A DNA stretch of 64,000 nucleotides from assembly GCA_914767715.1 (NCBI GenBank), contig OU612074.1:1193501-1257500 (forward strand), read 5' to 3'. The stretch is from Membranipora membranacea (taxonomy: Eukaryota; Bryozoa; Gymnolaemata; Cheilostomatida; Membraniporidae). The position numbers and the translations under genes were made by a program. A model generated the notes under the pieces. That model was not told the origin of the DNA, did not search any database, and saw only the letters and a list, made by a program, of their open reading frames with translations. This document shows positions 1 to 11,200 of this stretch, in pieces. Positions within the stretch are counted from its first letter, which is position 1. The number at the start of each line of letters is the position of its first letter.

Positions 1-211
1 CTGTTAGTATAAAACATAACATTTCTGCTAATAACAGCCACTTTGGCCTTCAAAGCATTAGATAATTTTGTTATAAAATGATTACAGGACATAATAAAAC
101 AGTGGCCCCAGATTGCCAGCTGACTGCGCACCTCAGGCTTTGTGAAAGTTTCTTTTTTTTCATGGTGCGCTCACATGCAGGAAGTAAGAGTTAGATATTC
201 TAATGTTGTAG

Positions 212-3200
212 GGGAATGCCTTCTAGAACGTTCTCTAAAAGTGTTGTGCTCATGTGCTCACCACATGCTGGCCGAGTTCCACTTGGGCAAGATAAAGTCA
301 AACTCTATCTAAACAAGCATATCATCGATGGGGTTGATATCCCTCTAACTGCTGACTTATCTAAGCTAAAGGAGTTTTTCAGACAGCTGTTCACTGAGCA
401 GCTTGGATCTGCTGTGTAAGTAACACATGCTGTGTAGGTAACATGTGATGCATCTCAGAACCAGTGCGTTGCTTTGCACCAGTAAGATTTTCATCAAGGC
501 TCCCAAAGATCGACTATAACAGTCAAAAGCTCGTCACTGCTAACTAGGAACATATGAGATTCTTAGATATCAATGCCTCAAAAATTCATAAAAAATTTGT
601 TGTTTGTAGTCCGCAAATATGCGAACAGATTGATTAGCACGGGCAAAGCAAAATTAACATTACACATTTTGGTTGGACCAATAATTGAATCATTCTATGC
701 AAGACACTTCCTGATTGCTATTCCAGGATCTTCTTGTGAATGCAGATAGATGATAATCCTGTGATTTCAGTGTGAAAGAAGTAAGAATGGCTAGGAGCCA
801 CAACCTCATTGTACCTAATCTGCCATCGAATAAGCTGCTCAATGCTGTTAACCTGAAGAATGCTTTGTCGCAGTCAAAGTACATCTACTTGCTGCCATCT
901 CAGGCTCTCAGTTTGAAGGATGTGTCAATGAAAGTTGAACAGGTATGGTGAACCATAAAATTCTGCTCTGTTAAATGAAGAACATCTCATCATCTATGAT
1001 TGACGTGCGTGATGGATTTGTTAGTAAAGTGCTGAGGTCAGGACCTGATTTGACACCATGGGCCTACAGTGGGACACTAGTCTACGATCACCTGTATACG
1101 CATGTCAAAGATGTATGGCCAGGCAAGCTTTGTAAGTTTCAGATTCTATGATCAATTGTATGTGCAGAGAAATTTCTTTGAAGACACCATTATCCCACTA
1201 AATAGAACCAACCATCAAGCAGTTTTTTTCTACGAGATACGGTATTTATCTCATTGGTTTTTAAAAGTCATGAAAATGAGTTGTCTCTTGACAACAGAAG
1301 GTAGGAAAACTCGGTGTAATTCAGTAGCTATCGTACTTCATCACACAAAGCCCTTCTCACTCCATTTCCATGGAGTGGTGATAACGGTATTTCTTAATGA
1401 TTATTTCCTACTGATTCAAACTGTTGTTTCTGCTCAATCATTGGGCAATGAGGCCTAGTATAGTATCATTGCTGTGACAAACAAGCAATAAGCTAAGCCT
1501 GTATTGAGTGAGGAAAATAGTGCATAATGAGTGACCTGTGTCTTACAGCTACATGGGAGGATAGTTAAGTATACTAAAGACACAACGAAATACTCTCCAA
1601 ACAAAACTCCAGGTACAGATTCTCAGTCTACTTCTATTTTAAAGTGACAGTCCTACTGGGCTATGTTTGGTATGGTTTGATAGATCTCAGACTGAAAAGT
1701 CACTACGTCATATGAAATAAAACAGCCAGTGAACCTAATTACAGTAAAACTGCTGCAAAGTCTGAAACTAGGAATCATAGTGGATCATAGTGGTTTATTG
1801 CCTCCACCTGACCACTATGATTCACTGTGATCGATGTTAATAAACATTTAAAAAAAACTAAAATGCTATTTTTCACAATTTTATTTTTTTATCGGCCTTA
1901 TGAATTCACAATATTTTATGTACTGGGGAAATATATCCACTTTTCTAATAAGAATGACCCTGTTCCTTTCATGCTAACTAGAGTTAGCACAGTTAGCTAA
2001 CACAGTTACGTTATCTTTAATCTGTCAGATGGTTACAGTTAGCTTTGGATTGATATTCGCAGTTATTCTTACCAACAAGGTCAACCAGATAGTCTCTTTT
2101 GATTGATATTTTGCAAATGGTGTAGATGGCTGTTGTTGGTTGAAATCTGCATGAAAATTGGCAAATGACAGGCGTCCATCGATATGGTAGTTGGTGTACC
2201 TTGAGTTGTCTCCTCTTCATACAAGAACAGATAAATTCAAACACATTTTCCTGATATTTTAACTTACTTTTTTTCAGATTATAAAGAATCATCTAATCAT
2301 CAGACCGATGCACTACCTAGACACTGCCTGGAGCAGCTCTCTACAGCAGTAAGTACCTGCAAAACATCTCTCAGCCTACTCAGCCTATCTCAGCCGTCGT
2401 ATAGTCCAAAGAACCTTCCTAACATACCTGAGGGTCACTTAGTTTTGTTATATTTTTATGTTGATTAATGGAAAAGAGGGATTTAAAAGTATCCTATCCT
2501 ATCGCAGTTCTTATATACACATATATCTGTTTTAAATTTGTACGAAATATACTTCTTGTTGTAAAGTTTGTTTTGTTCTTTTGAGTTGAGCGTGCGTTAA
2601 ATATAGCTTCATAACTGCTTACAGAAGATAGAAAATTTATTCTTGGTAAACATAAAACTCATTTTAAAAAAGGATGCTCCTCCAAACATGCCAAAATAAA
2701 CGACTTTCTTCCTTGCCTACATCAATATATTCGTGCTTTACCGCTAACTATAATTTGTTGACAGTTTTCATAACTTATCCAATGTTAAACTGGCCTGTTT
2801 GACCACTGTTTGCTTATTGGAGTTCTGATATTCATCTTTTGATTAGTACCATGATCACCCAATCTTATATGTTTGTACAGCTAGATCACCGGTTACTAAT
2901 TATGAGTTATCTTCTCATTGTGATATAAACCATAATGATATAAACTTTTTGCACAGCTGGATGAGGTACATAAGAGAGGATATAGAATAGCTCTGCTGGC
3001 AGCTCATCAGGACAGTAATAATACAGATGATATAATAACTATGTATAGAGGGGATATAACTCTCAAAACTAAACTACAGCTACAAGTTGTCTTCTCAGAT
3101 CTAATATCAGGTGACAGACACTAGTCAGAATTTATGTTTTGTGTCTGAACTTCTATACCTCCACTTTGCATTCCCTAACCCCTATCGACCCGGAGCCTAA

Positions 3201-4008
3201 ACATAGCAGAAAGTTTTTTGTCATATATAACTGATAAAATAAACTTTGTTGAGTTGATAATCTAATGTTGTAAATTGTTTTATCAGATATGCCTGATGAT
3301 ACGACTTCAGTGGAGGAACGGCCCACTTTCTCAAGTCAAGAGAAAATATCTATCAGTGACAACACAGGGATGAGATGTGAGTCCTCAGTCTCCGATATAG
3401 ACACGGTTATCACAGACAAAGGGCCTGAGTCACCAATTGAAGATATCACAAATTGTCAACCAGAATCAGTATATCATGATGCCATAGAAAAAGAGTTGAA
3501 AAACACCAGTCTTCCTTGCCATGACAGACTTGTGAAAACAGAGCCAGCAGATTATGAATATATTGTCCAAAGAGATTCTCAACCTGAGCAGACAGGCCCT
3601 GTGACACAGAGTGTTGTATGCACAGAGATGCCACAATGCTCAGTCATCAGATCCGAATCAGCAAGCAATGAAATAATGGACTTAAAACCAACAGACATAG
3701 AACTTCATATTGTCTCTAAAGAATGTGATTTACAAGTTCATGAACTATCTAACCATTGCAGCAGTGGGCCTCAGGTTACGCGTGTTAAGACAGAACCAGT
3801 AGAACTGCATCCTGTTGTTCATAATCTAGCAATCCTGTCTGAACAGGAGCAGACAACCAATCGGCCCAGTACACCAGCACTTGAGTCACCATCGAAAAAA
3901 CTAAGACGATCACCTCAAAGTCACGCATCGAGTCATATTATGATTTCCGATTCACTTCGGACCCACAAGCAACCTATGTGGAGCAAGGACTCTAATATGG
4001 ATTCGTGA
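212..4008 (+). CDS. VKTEP-family gene, copy 1 (six 3' exons; 5' end outside window)
   Basis: I do not recognise this gene. Six exons join in one frame with GT-AG borders: 212-415, 771-942, 1549-1612, 2278-2348, 2957-3110 and 3287-4008, ending at TGA. The 154-nt exon 2957-3110 starts LDEVHKRGYRIALLAAHQD and is the best conserved part. The last exon gives a 240-residue acidic, Ser/Thr-rich, probably disordered tail. Counting from its MPDD methionine, VKTEP motifs (psi-K-x-E, the SUMO attachment consensus) put lysines at 83 and 167, and an IMDL motif followed by acidic residues (SUMO-interaction type) lies near 129-132. The conserved C-terminus is WSKDSNMDS. No catalytic motif is visible. Exon lengths 64, 71 and 154 are repeated exactly in the inverted copy at 57.8-61.7 kb, so the splice model is well supported. 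Further 5' exons must lie left of the window. A nuclear role is inference only. Confidence 0.75.
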
Positions 4009-4079
4009 AACTACTTCTTAAATTAGCCTATATATTCAGTTACAGTCACAGTTTATTTTTATATCTTGGCCTTTCATGC

Positions 4080-4600
4080 TACCTCCTTAGATGAGGTAAT
4101 CTGTTAGATGAGATGTCATCCCTGATAGTCCTAGTCACTGACACCCATAAGATCAGCCATATTGGCTTCTGGGTCGGGTTATTTAATGTAAACGGTATTG
4201 ATGAACATTGTTGGAAGACTTCTGCATGATTTACAATCGGCAGGTGTCCGTATTTCTGATGGTAGTTGATGCTCCCTCATTAAAGTATAGAGTTGTCTCC
4301 TTTACATACAAGTACAGATAATTCCGCCTCAATATTTGTGATAGTAAACAAGGCTGTTCACTGCTTACATTGGTTACAATGGTAACATAAGTAATTAAAA
4401 AAGTGGTTGTAGCAAAGCGAGTATTCTGGCATTCTGATTTTTTTTCCGAATTTTTTCTTACTTTGTTTTCAGATCATGAAGTAATATATAATCACCAGAC
4501 AGATTCACGACTTACATTAGTCTGAGCCCCCCAGAATATTGCTCCCTGTCCTTCAACAGCTCTCAACAGAACAGCAAAGAAGTGTATGAAATGAAAAGCT
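4080..4600 (+). pseudogene. Relic of the VKTEP family's NHQTD exon and flanking intron
   Basis: Downstream of copy 1 the sequence resembles 15850-16340 and 26410-26890. A degenerate version of the 71-nt NHQTD exon starts after the acceptor at 4473 and reads DHEVIYNHQTDSRL before a stop. It is a leftover of tandem duplication of exon units rather than a working exon. Confidence 0.5.
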
Positions 4601-5141
4601 GACTATGGTCATAATATTGAAACAAACAAATCTGACAACATTGCTGTGTCCATAACCCTTTTAGGTTTAGAGAAGAGTTCGTGCAGGAAGGTCACCCTGA
4701 GAATGTCTAGCTGTAAACTGGTTCAACCGGCTTGTGTTTTTGCCATGACATAGCTTGTGGAAGTTCTCACTGGTGGCGATCCTTGGAAGGCAGGATTTGA
4801 CCAAAATAAAATCTGACATCATTTGTTCTGGTATCTTGTTGAGCAGAAGTTTGTTTCATATCCCAAATAGTGCAAGCCAGCTACAAGAGACTGCCTAGAA
4901 GCACTATGGTAAGTGGAGTACTGTGAATAGTTGTGCTTAATTCAGTATATTCACCAAGCTATAAGAACTCATGTTTATATGTTTATTCATCTACCAAATT
5001 GGAAGGAAAAGTGAATTTGAGCTCATCGCTGCGCATCAAAATCTGATTTGAATCGATTACATGTACTTGCAAATGACATGAAAGGTAAATGAGATGTGGA
5101 TAGTACACAAGATTGATATCAATTTTATTCAGTTATTTTAG

Positions 5142-5339
5142 GTTTACTGTGTATGTAGACTTGTGTGGGAATCGACATCTGCCATCAGAAAAGACTGTAC
5201 GGTGGAGTGCCTGCTGTGCAAGGAATGGTACCATGTGGGATGCATACACATTCCTCCGTCAGGGAGATGCCCTCTCACAGGCAACCTGGAAAACTTTACC
5301 TACAAAAATTGTATTGATAAGGGGAAGGCAGTGCTCTAG
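5142..5339 (+). CDS. Terminal exon encoding a PHD-type zinc finger
   Basis: After an acceptor ending at 5141, one frame stays open to TAG at 5337-5339. It carries YCVC, then CLLCKEWYHVGC, then FTYKNC. This spacing of Cys-x-Cys, Cys-x2-Cys, Trp-Tyr-His-x2-Cys is that of a PHD finger, a fold that usually reads histone tails. Only one cysteine of the last pair is evident and the second position of the finger is unclear, so zinc binding may be altered. The methionine-initiated frame over the same bases is not the coding one. I cannot tell which upstream exons it joins: copy 1 of the VKTEP family ends 1.1 kb before it, and family members with DUF6589-like regions often end in such a finger (established pattern, from memory). 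It may belong to a lost gene. Confidence 0.6.
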   Translation, partial: VYCVCRLVWESTSAIRKDCTVECLLCKEWYHVGCIHIPPSGRCPLTGNLENFTYKNCIDKGKAVL

Positions 5340-6636
5340 AAAGCAACAGCGCCAGTAACATAGTTCACTTAGACAATAAATGTTTTAATTTTGTAGCAAA
5401 TTCCATATGGCAATATTTTTGTTTGATTGCTAGATTTCTATCAGTAACACAGTGCGGTTGAGCAGAAAAGGATACATGCTACATCTACAAATAAATATAT
5501 ATAGTATGAAATCTTGTACCACGTCTTTATTGAAACCAGTTAAGGGTATAGCAAACTGTGCATTGTTGAGCTGCCTGTTGGATCCTACAAGTCACATACG
5601 TCATAATATCAATATTTAAAACTCAAAATTTAGGACGGCGTTGACATAAACATAACGTGTTTTGTAACAGGATCCGTATTGAAGAGCTGGATACGAATTG
5701 ACGTAATACAACAGGCTTGCTTGTTGCTATCCCAGTTCAAAGAGTAACTGGACTTTTACTGATTCATCCAAGTCTTAGACATGAGTAATTACCAGTTGGG
5801 ATTTCCCCTTAACTGAAGAATAGGGTTTCCCCTCTATGACAAAAGGAATTCCACATACTTCATTTTATAGATTGTCCAATCAAAGTGTTTCAAAACAATA
5901 TATGTCAAGGTCAACCTTAGGTTGTTTTCATGCTCCGTCGTTTTGATCAGGTTAATTCCATACTAACTTGGTCATTTTAATGTTTTGCAAAAGGAAGATT
6001 AAAAATAGCAGTCGCATAGCAGCTGCAAAGATAGGTGGATATACCAGCAAAGTCGAGTTTGGAGATAGAAGAAAGACAAGAAGGGTAAGAACTAGCCTGT
6101 CTTGACTACTTTGTTCAAGACTGAGGCTACTAATTAGGTAAGAACAATTTTTTGTGCCACTCACAATGTCAATCATTGCCTTGGAGATCAGATAGCTCTC
6201 AATTATAAACAGTGCAATATGCAGACTAAGTAGTGTCTAAAAGAGAATCTGACAAGTTTCCAACTCAGACAAAACAAAATATAACATATTTCCTTTAGTT
6301 TTTGCAGTCCAATGTCATTATAAGGCAAAGTAGTACTAGGTCCTTGCTTCAGCTAGCAAAACTGTAGGCTATTGAATTGATGAGAAGACCTATCCCATTG
6401 AAGTGTTAGGTGACATTGTATGGTATCAGCAAGGAGTAACAGCGCCTCCTTGGTATCAGAGTGTCTTTGGCGTGTTAAGCTCTGTATCTGATAGGGTACA
6501 GTCGATATCTTAATACGATCAAGGATGGTCTTTCATAAGCAATGATCATGCCGATAAACATTTCGGCATATCTGTAGCACCGTGGAGCACTGGTAGTACT
6601 TCATGTTATTTCTATAAACTGAATCTTACTCTGCAG
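5340..6636. other. No gene seen
   Basis: AT-rich sequence with short open frames only on either strand. None has splice context or recognisable motifs. Confidence 0.5.
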
Positions 6637-6723
6637 GGAAAGAAACCTCTGAACGGTCAAGTGGAACTAGTCCTTGACTCTCAATATCAGTGGTTCCTGC
6701 GGATCCGGCCATTCTCCCTCCAG
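6637..6723 (+). CDS. Orphan 29-codon exon ending WFLRIRPFSLQ
   Basis: An 87-nt frame lies between a good acceptor (polypyrimidine then CAG at 6634-6636) and a GT at 6724, and begins GKKPLNGQVELVLDSQYQ. The second half recurs at 12508-12541 and, inverted and frameshifted, near 63490-63570. All three are followed by the same tRNA-like repeat. I do not know the family. It could be an exon of a decayed host gene carried along by duplication, or the end of a transposable element. Confidence 0.4.
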
Positions 6724-6814
6724 GTCTGAGATACACGTGTGAGTAGATTGACCCGTGAGCAAACACTTTAAAAGTAGACGTTGCTTAACAATTTTAGATT
6801 CAGTTTATCAATGT

Positions 6815-6958
6815 AACCTAATGTCTTAGTAGGAGTAGGAGATGGAGGTACTAGCTCAGTTGGTCCGCTGATCTTACACTACTTGAGTCCGTTGTCCCTG
6901 AGGTGTGCGCCGACCTGCCTACAAACAGAGCGCAGTTTAGCCCTACAACAAGTAACTA
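6815..6958 (+). mobile_element. tRNA-derived SINE-like repeat
   Basis: A pol III A-box match, TAGCTCAGTTGG, sits at 6852-6863. A weak B-box follows (TTGAGTCCG, about 6883), then the body CGACCTGCCTACAAACAGAG. The same unit occurs at 12635-12778 and, with a better B-box, on the minus strand at 63242-63412. A tRNA cloverleaf is not preserved, so this is not a functional tRNA. Confidence 0.65.
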
Positions 6959-7037
6959 GTATCTTTCCGCCCGCGCTATGGGATGTGGCGTGTGATAGTC
7001 CACCTGATTTTAATCAACCTTAACCTTAACATTATAT

Positions 7038-7277
7038 CTTTGGTATATATGTATACTTTGGTATATATTTATACTTTGGTATATATGTATACTTTGGTAT
7101 ATATGTATACTTTGGTATATATGTATACTTTGGTATATATGTATACTTTGGTATATATTTATACTTTGGTATATATGTATACTTTGGTATATATGTATAC
7201 TTTGGTATATATGTATACTTTGGTATATATGTATACTTTGGTATATATGTATACTTTGGTATATATGTTTACTTTGG
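7038..7277. repeat. 18-bp minisatellite, about 13 units
   Basis: Tandem units of TTTGGTATATATGTATAC with few variants (TATATTTATAC, ATGTTTAC at the end). Because 18 is divisible by three, each strand stays open and shows a repeated hexapeptide (LVYMYT on plus, IYQSIH on minus). These open frames are a by-product of the repeat and I do not call them genes. Confidence 0.95.
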
Positions 7278-7622
7278 CTCATATCACACCTCTTGCATAA
7301 AGAGTCATGAGCACAAATCGATTCCTCCCAAAATATTTCAATCAGAACACTAGATTTAACAGATGTCGTATTTTTTAGTTGCTGAATTTTTGCAGATGTG
7401 AAAAACCCTAGTATAACATCAATCACAGTAATGAAAAGATGTGGAAGTGGCAGTTTGTTTGGCTTGTTCAGTAGAGTCAACATACCATACAACATGATCA
7501 ACCTTGAGTGGGAGGGAGGAATTTTTATCAAAAGAGCTTGATTGGTTGACCATTTAAACTTGTATAGCTTCAACAGAACAGGCTATCTGACCATATAATA
7601 CATTGTTTATTCATGATTTTAG

Positions 7623-7681
7623 CTCGGGTTCAGTGCAGGGGACTGCGGCCGATAATCCACTACCTCAAAGCGAAACTTCAG
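7623..7681 (+). CDS. Exon S of the VKTEP family (copy at 7.6 kb)
   Basis: A 59-nt exon between TTTTAG and GTAAAG reads SGSVQGTAADNPLPQSETS, with one leftover base on each side. Near-identical copies lie at 13221-13279 and, longer, at the minus-strand gene near 61.7 kb. Here no matching downstream family exons follow before the RFX-like gene starts at 8255, so it is probably an orphan left by duplication, unless it is an upstream exon of that gene. Confidence 0.5.
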
Positions 7682-8254
7682 GTAAAGATTTTCAGTCTAT
7701 TTCTTTGTTAACAAACCTGTACTCATTTAAACTAGGGAGATGTTATCTGTTAGATAGTTATAGATTGATATGAGTAAATGATCGAAGTCATTCATACCAA
7801 CAAAATTAACCACATGCTTTGTTGAGATTGGTATTCGCAAAAGGTTTTGTTGGAAAATTACTTGTAGAAGTCTGCATGACATATAGTTTAAGTGCACAAA
7901 TGGTGGCGGGATGCTGGTAGAGGCATTTCATTATCAACCACTTTCTCCCCTCCGTTTGAGTAATTACCCCAAGAATGTGGGAGTAATGGCCACCTACTTT
8001 GTGGAAAGACAACTAATAAATTAAATGTGTTTACAAATAATAGCCTGACAACTTAAAGCCATTACTCTTAATAATACAGGTGATCCTATGACCTTATGAC
8101 CTTTTATTAATTAGCACTGTAGGAAACACATGAGGTGTACAACAGATTAGGTGTTGTTTAGCCAGCCATCATTCAAGTTGACAAACTTTCTTTCAGGAAT
8201 AAATCTGAAATCAGCCTGCGCATACATTCTTCTTTATTAACTGATAAAAGATAA

Positions 8255-11200
8255 ATGGCAGAGTCAACAGCAGAGTCAACAGCAGAATCAACAGCAAAGT
8301 CTGAAACTACTATGACACAGTTGAGGATGAAGGAGGCTGCAAGGCTAGCTGATTCGAGTGAGTATCTTACTGGCTGGTCACTGCATTGTATAATTGACTT
8401 TGAGTTGAATAAATAGTGGGATGTATTGCCGTCAAGGAGTTAACTCCTTGTTCTCATACAGTTCTACTATTTTAGCACAATTGCAGAGTCCTTAATGATA
8501 GTGTTTGTGAAAGTTGGGGAAGGCTTGATCAATCAGTACTTTGTATCACAAAGACATGAATTCTTGAACCAAGGAATACTCCTAACTCCAAATGCATGGT
8601 CTGGCCTGCCCGCTGACTAGATTTCATTTTTATGTCATTTAACAGTTGCCTTGTAAAAATGATAAGAATCAAGCAGCCTGGCTTGGTTTAAGTTGGCATC
8701 CGGCTTATCAGTCATCCATTATCAGGCTGTAGAGAAACAAGAACGTTTTACACGATATCCAGCAATGCATGCTACAACTTAAAAAACCTAAAACAATTTT
8801 GAATTTCAGGTTTTCTGCCCCGCAGTAGTGACCTACATTCAGTAGAATACAGCCCTCACTTTAAAGAGCAGAAAGTACAAGATATGTCGGTAAGCAGCCT
8901 CCTCACAACACAACTTAGGGAATAATTTGTAGGCTATGCAGGTACCAACATAAGTTAGCCACTGGACAAGCATCTCCATTCAAATCACTCAATTTGATAT
9001 GCTCTACTCTTCAGGGATGCAAAATATTACATAAAGGTTGTTCTATAAGATTAGCCATACTGTATTGTGTTGTGCCCAGTAAATCTGAGAAGGATGGTGA
9101 TTTTCATTTTTCTTTGTTATGATGCATCTAATAAACTATTCCTTTTCATTCAGTCAACTCATTGTGTACTTTTAATTAAGCTTACATTGTGTTGTCCTTC
9201 ATTGCCAGTGGTCCTATGTACTCTTCAATAGAAAATTTTACCAGTCCCAAATTTTGAAATCTTCCAATGCAACTAATACAATTTAAGTTGTATAAGCAAT
9301 GACCTGGTATAAGTGTTCTGGTATCAACCGTGTATATGTTGCTGTTGGCGAGTGATTTTTTATTATACAGGACTTCTTAAGATCAAGATTCACACGATAC
9401 AATGGTCTCAACACAACTAAGGCCAGGGTGAAGGAGGTGATAAGGACAGAGTTTGATATAAGAGCTACTGCCTCGTTGATAGGGAGGGCTATTTCCAAGG
9501 CATTTGGGAAAAACATGCACAAGAGCAGAGTTAAAATGTATGTTCTTATGACCATGCAATTATTGTCATCGCTGACTGTCAATCTTTCCTTCCTTTATTT
9601 TTGCTGCAATTGACCTACTCATGGAAAATTGGAACGTACGTAGCCTATAACGTTCTGTGGGGCTAAATAGATATCGGCTGTTTACCATCTAATGGTTTCA
9701 ATTTTCCTTAGAAGTGATCCATTAGCAAAATAGTTGGCAGTCTAATAATTGGTTTCAGGTTGTGACAGTGGGGATTTCTAGCTTCCAATTGTGACCCTGC
9801 CATCTACCATTTACAATCATGTGAAGCTACGCTGAACACCGAGGGCTTCAAGTCAATGTGTGAAGCTAAAGCCTAGGGAGCAATTTTGGGCCTTAAAAAT
9901 TGAATTGATTGGGTTTTCAAGTAATGTCTTATGTGAAAGTTTACAAGCAGATTACTAAAAGAATGAAGCAGTCAATCTAGATATCTGACCTACGACCGCG
10001 ATTGCCATCCCAAACGCCATTAAGGGCTGGCTGTGGATTTTGTTTGTTATGATCTATCTCATCATACAATCAAGGTGCTTATCGATTGGAGCAGGGAGAT
10101 TCTCCCTGATCGAATTTAGCATGGCATAAATATTCCACTTTAATCCACAAGACAAGCACCTTATCAGCAATGGAGCTCTTGCTGACTTAGAACAAGAGAA
10201 AATCACAGATGAGTAGAGGCTAATAAAGCTTTGAGTTAATGTGGCCTCAGTTCAATTTGTGCTAAATGAGGGATGGTTTGTTGACACCCTTTGATTATTG
10301 TCAATAACACTTGGCTAATGAAATTCACTGCTAAGTTTTGTGATTCCTACTGTTGAATAGAGTTGATGATTGACTGTCCATTCATACAGATACAAAATTC
10401 GTTACTTCATAGCCTTCAGTTTGATAAGCCTATGATTTCACTGATCAAATACAAGGTTGATTTCTGGCTGCGAATCATATTTTCACTGTTGAAGATTGAA
10501 AATGCTGTCACTATCACTGGTCTTGGAAAAAATAATAGATGGCTAGTATGTAGACTCTGATTTGGTTACTAAATGGTGTCTAAATTTTCGCTATTGCTTA
10601 TCCTGCTGTTTGTTGTTTGGTTAAGGCTTTATCTTGTAATCAGCTAAGATTTGACCCCAGAAAACTTAACATTAATCACTTGTGTAAATGCACTGTTATT
10701 AGAGCTTATAACAATACATACCTTCTGGGTGTACTTATATCACAGGTAAATCTTATATATTTATTAGGAAACATACGTATGTGAACCTCAAAGAGGCGGG
10801 TATCACAACATCAGCTGCTGGACAGTCATCAACAGCACAGACATCGCCGTCTAGTAGAGGGTCACCACGCCCAGGCAGGATCCCAATAGGCTATAAACAT
10901 TATGAAGTAAAATCATATGGCGGGAATGTCGCATCATGTAGACTTACACGATCACCGACATATTCCAAAGTCAAAACTGAGCCAAATAAGCCGATCGCTG
11001 AGCCAGAGAAGCCGATTGATGAGCCAAAGAAGCCAATCACTGTTCCAACAGCGCGTTTGAGCTCATTTTTTCTAACACAACCTCTATCAGCAATACCAAC
11101 ACCAGAGCTTTCAAAACAGAAGCCGGAATCAACTTTAAGTATCACTAGTACCTCATCCGCACCGGCAAAGTCAAACCAAGTTATACTGAAAGACGGAAAA

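Larger units (their letters stand above)
6688..7850. repeat. Segmental duplicate D, copy 1 (paired with 12508-13440)
   Basis: From TGGTTCCTGC through the tRNA-like repeat, the minisatellite, the poly-T stretch and exon S (7623-7681), the order and sequence match 12508-13440. The main difference is minisatellite length: about 13 units here and one there. Confidence 0.8.

Noticed and set aside
1102-1458. 118-residue plus-strand frame in the intron before the LHG exon
   Set aside because: No splice context, not present in the inverted copy, and the exons on either side join without it.
2400-2760. Possible extra exon between the NHQTD and LDEV exons of copy 1
   Set aside because: No frame with acceptor and donor, and phases of the flanking exons already agree.
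6983-7300. Plus-strand 105-residue frame with LVYMYT repeats, and the minus-strand IYQSIH frame
   Set aside because: Both are produced by the 18-bp minisatellite, whose length is a multiple of three. There is no splice or start context.
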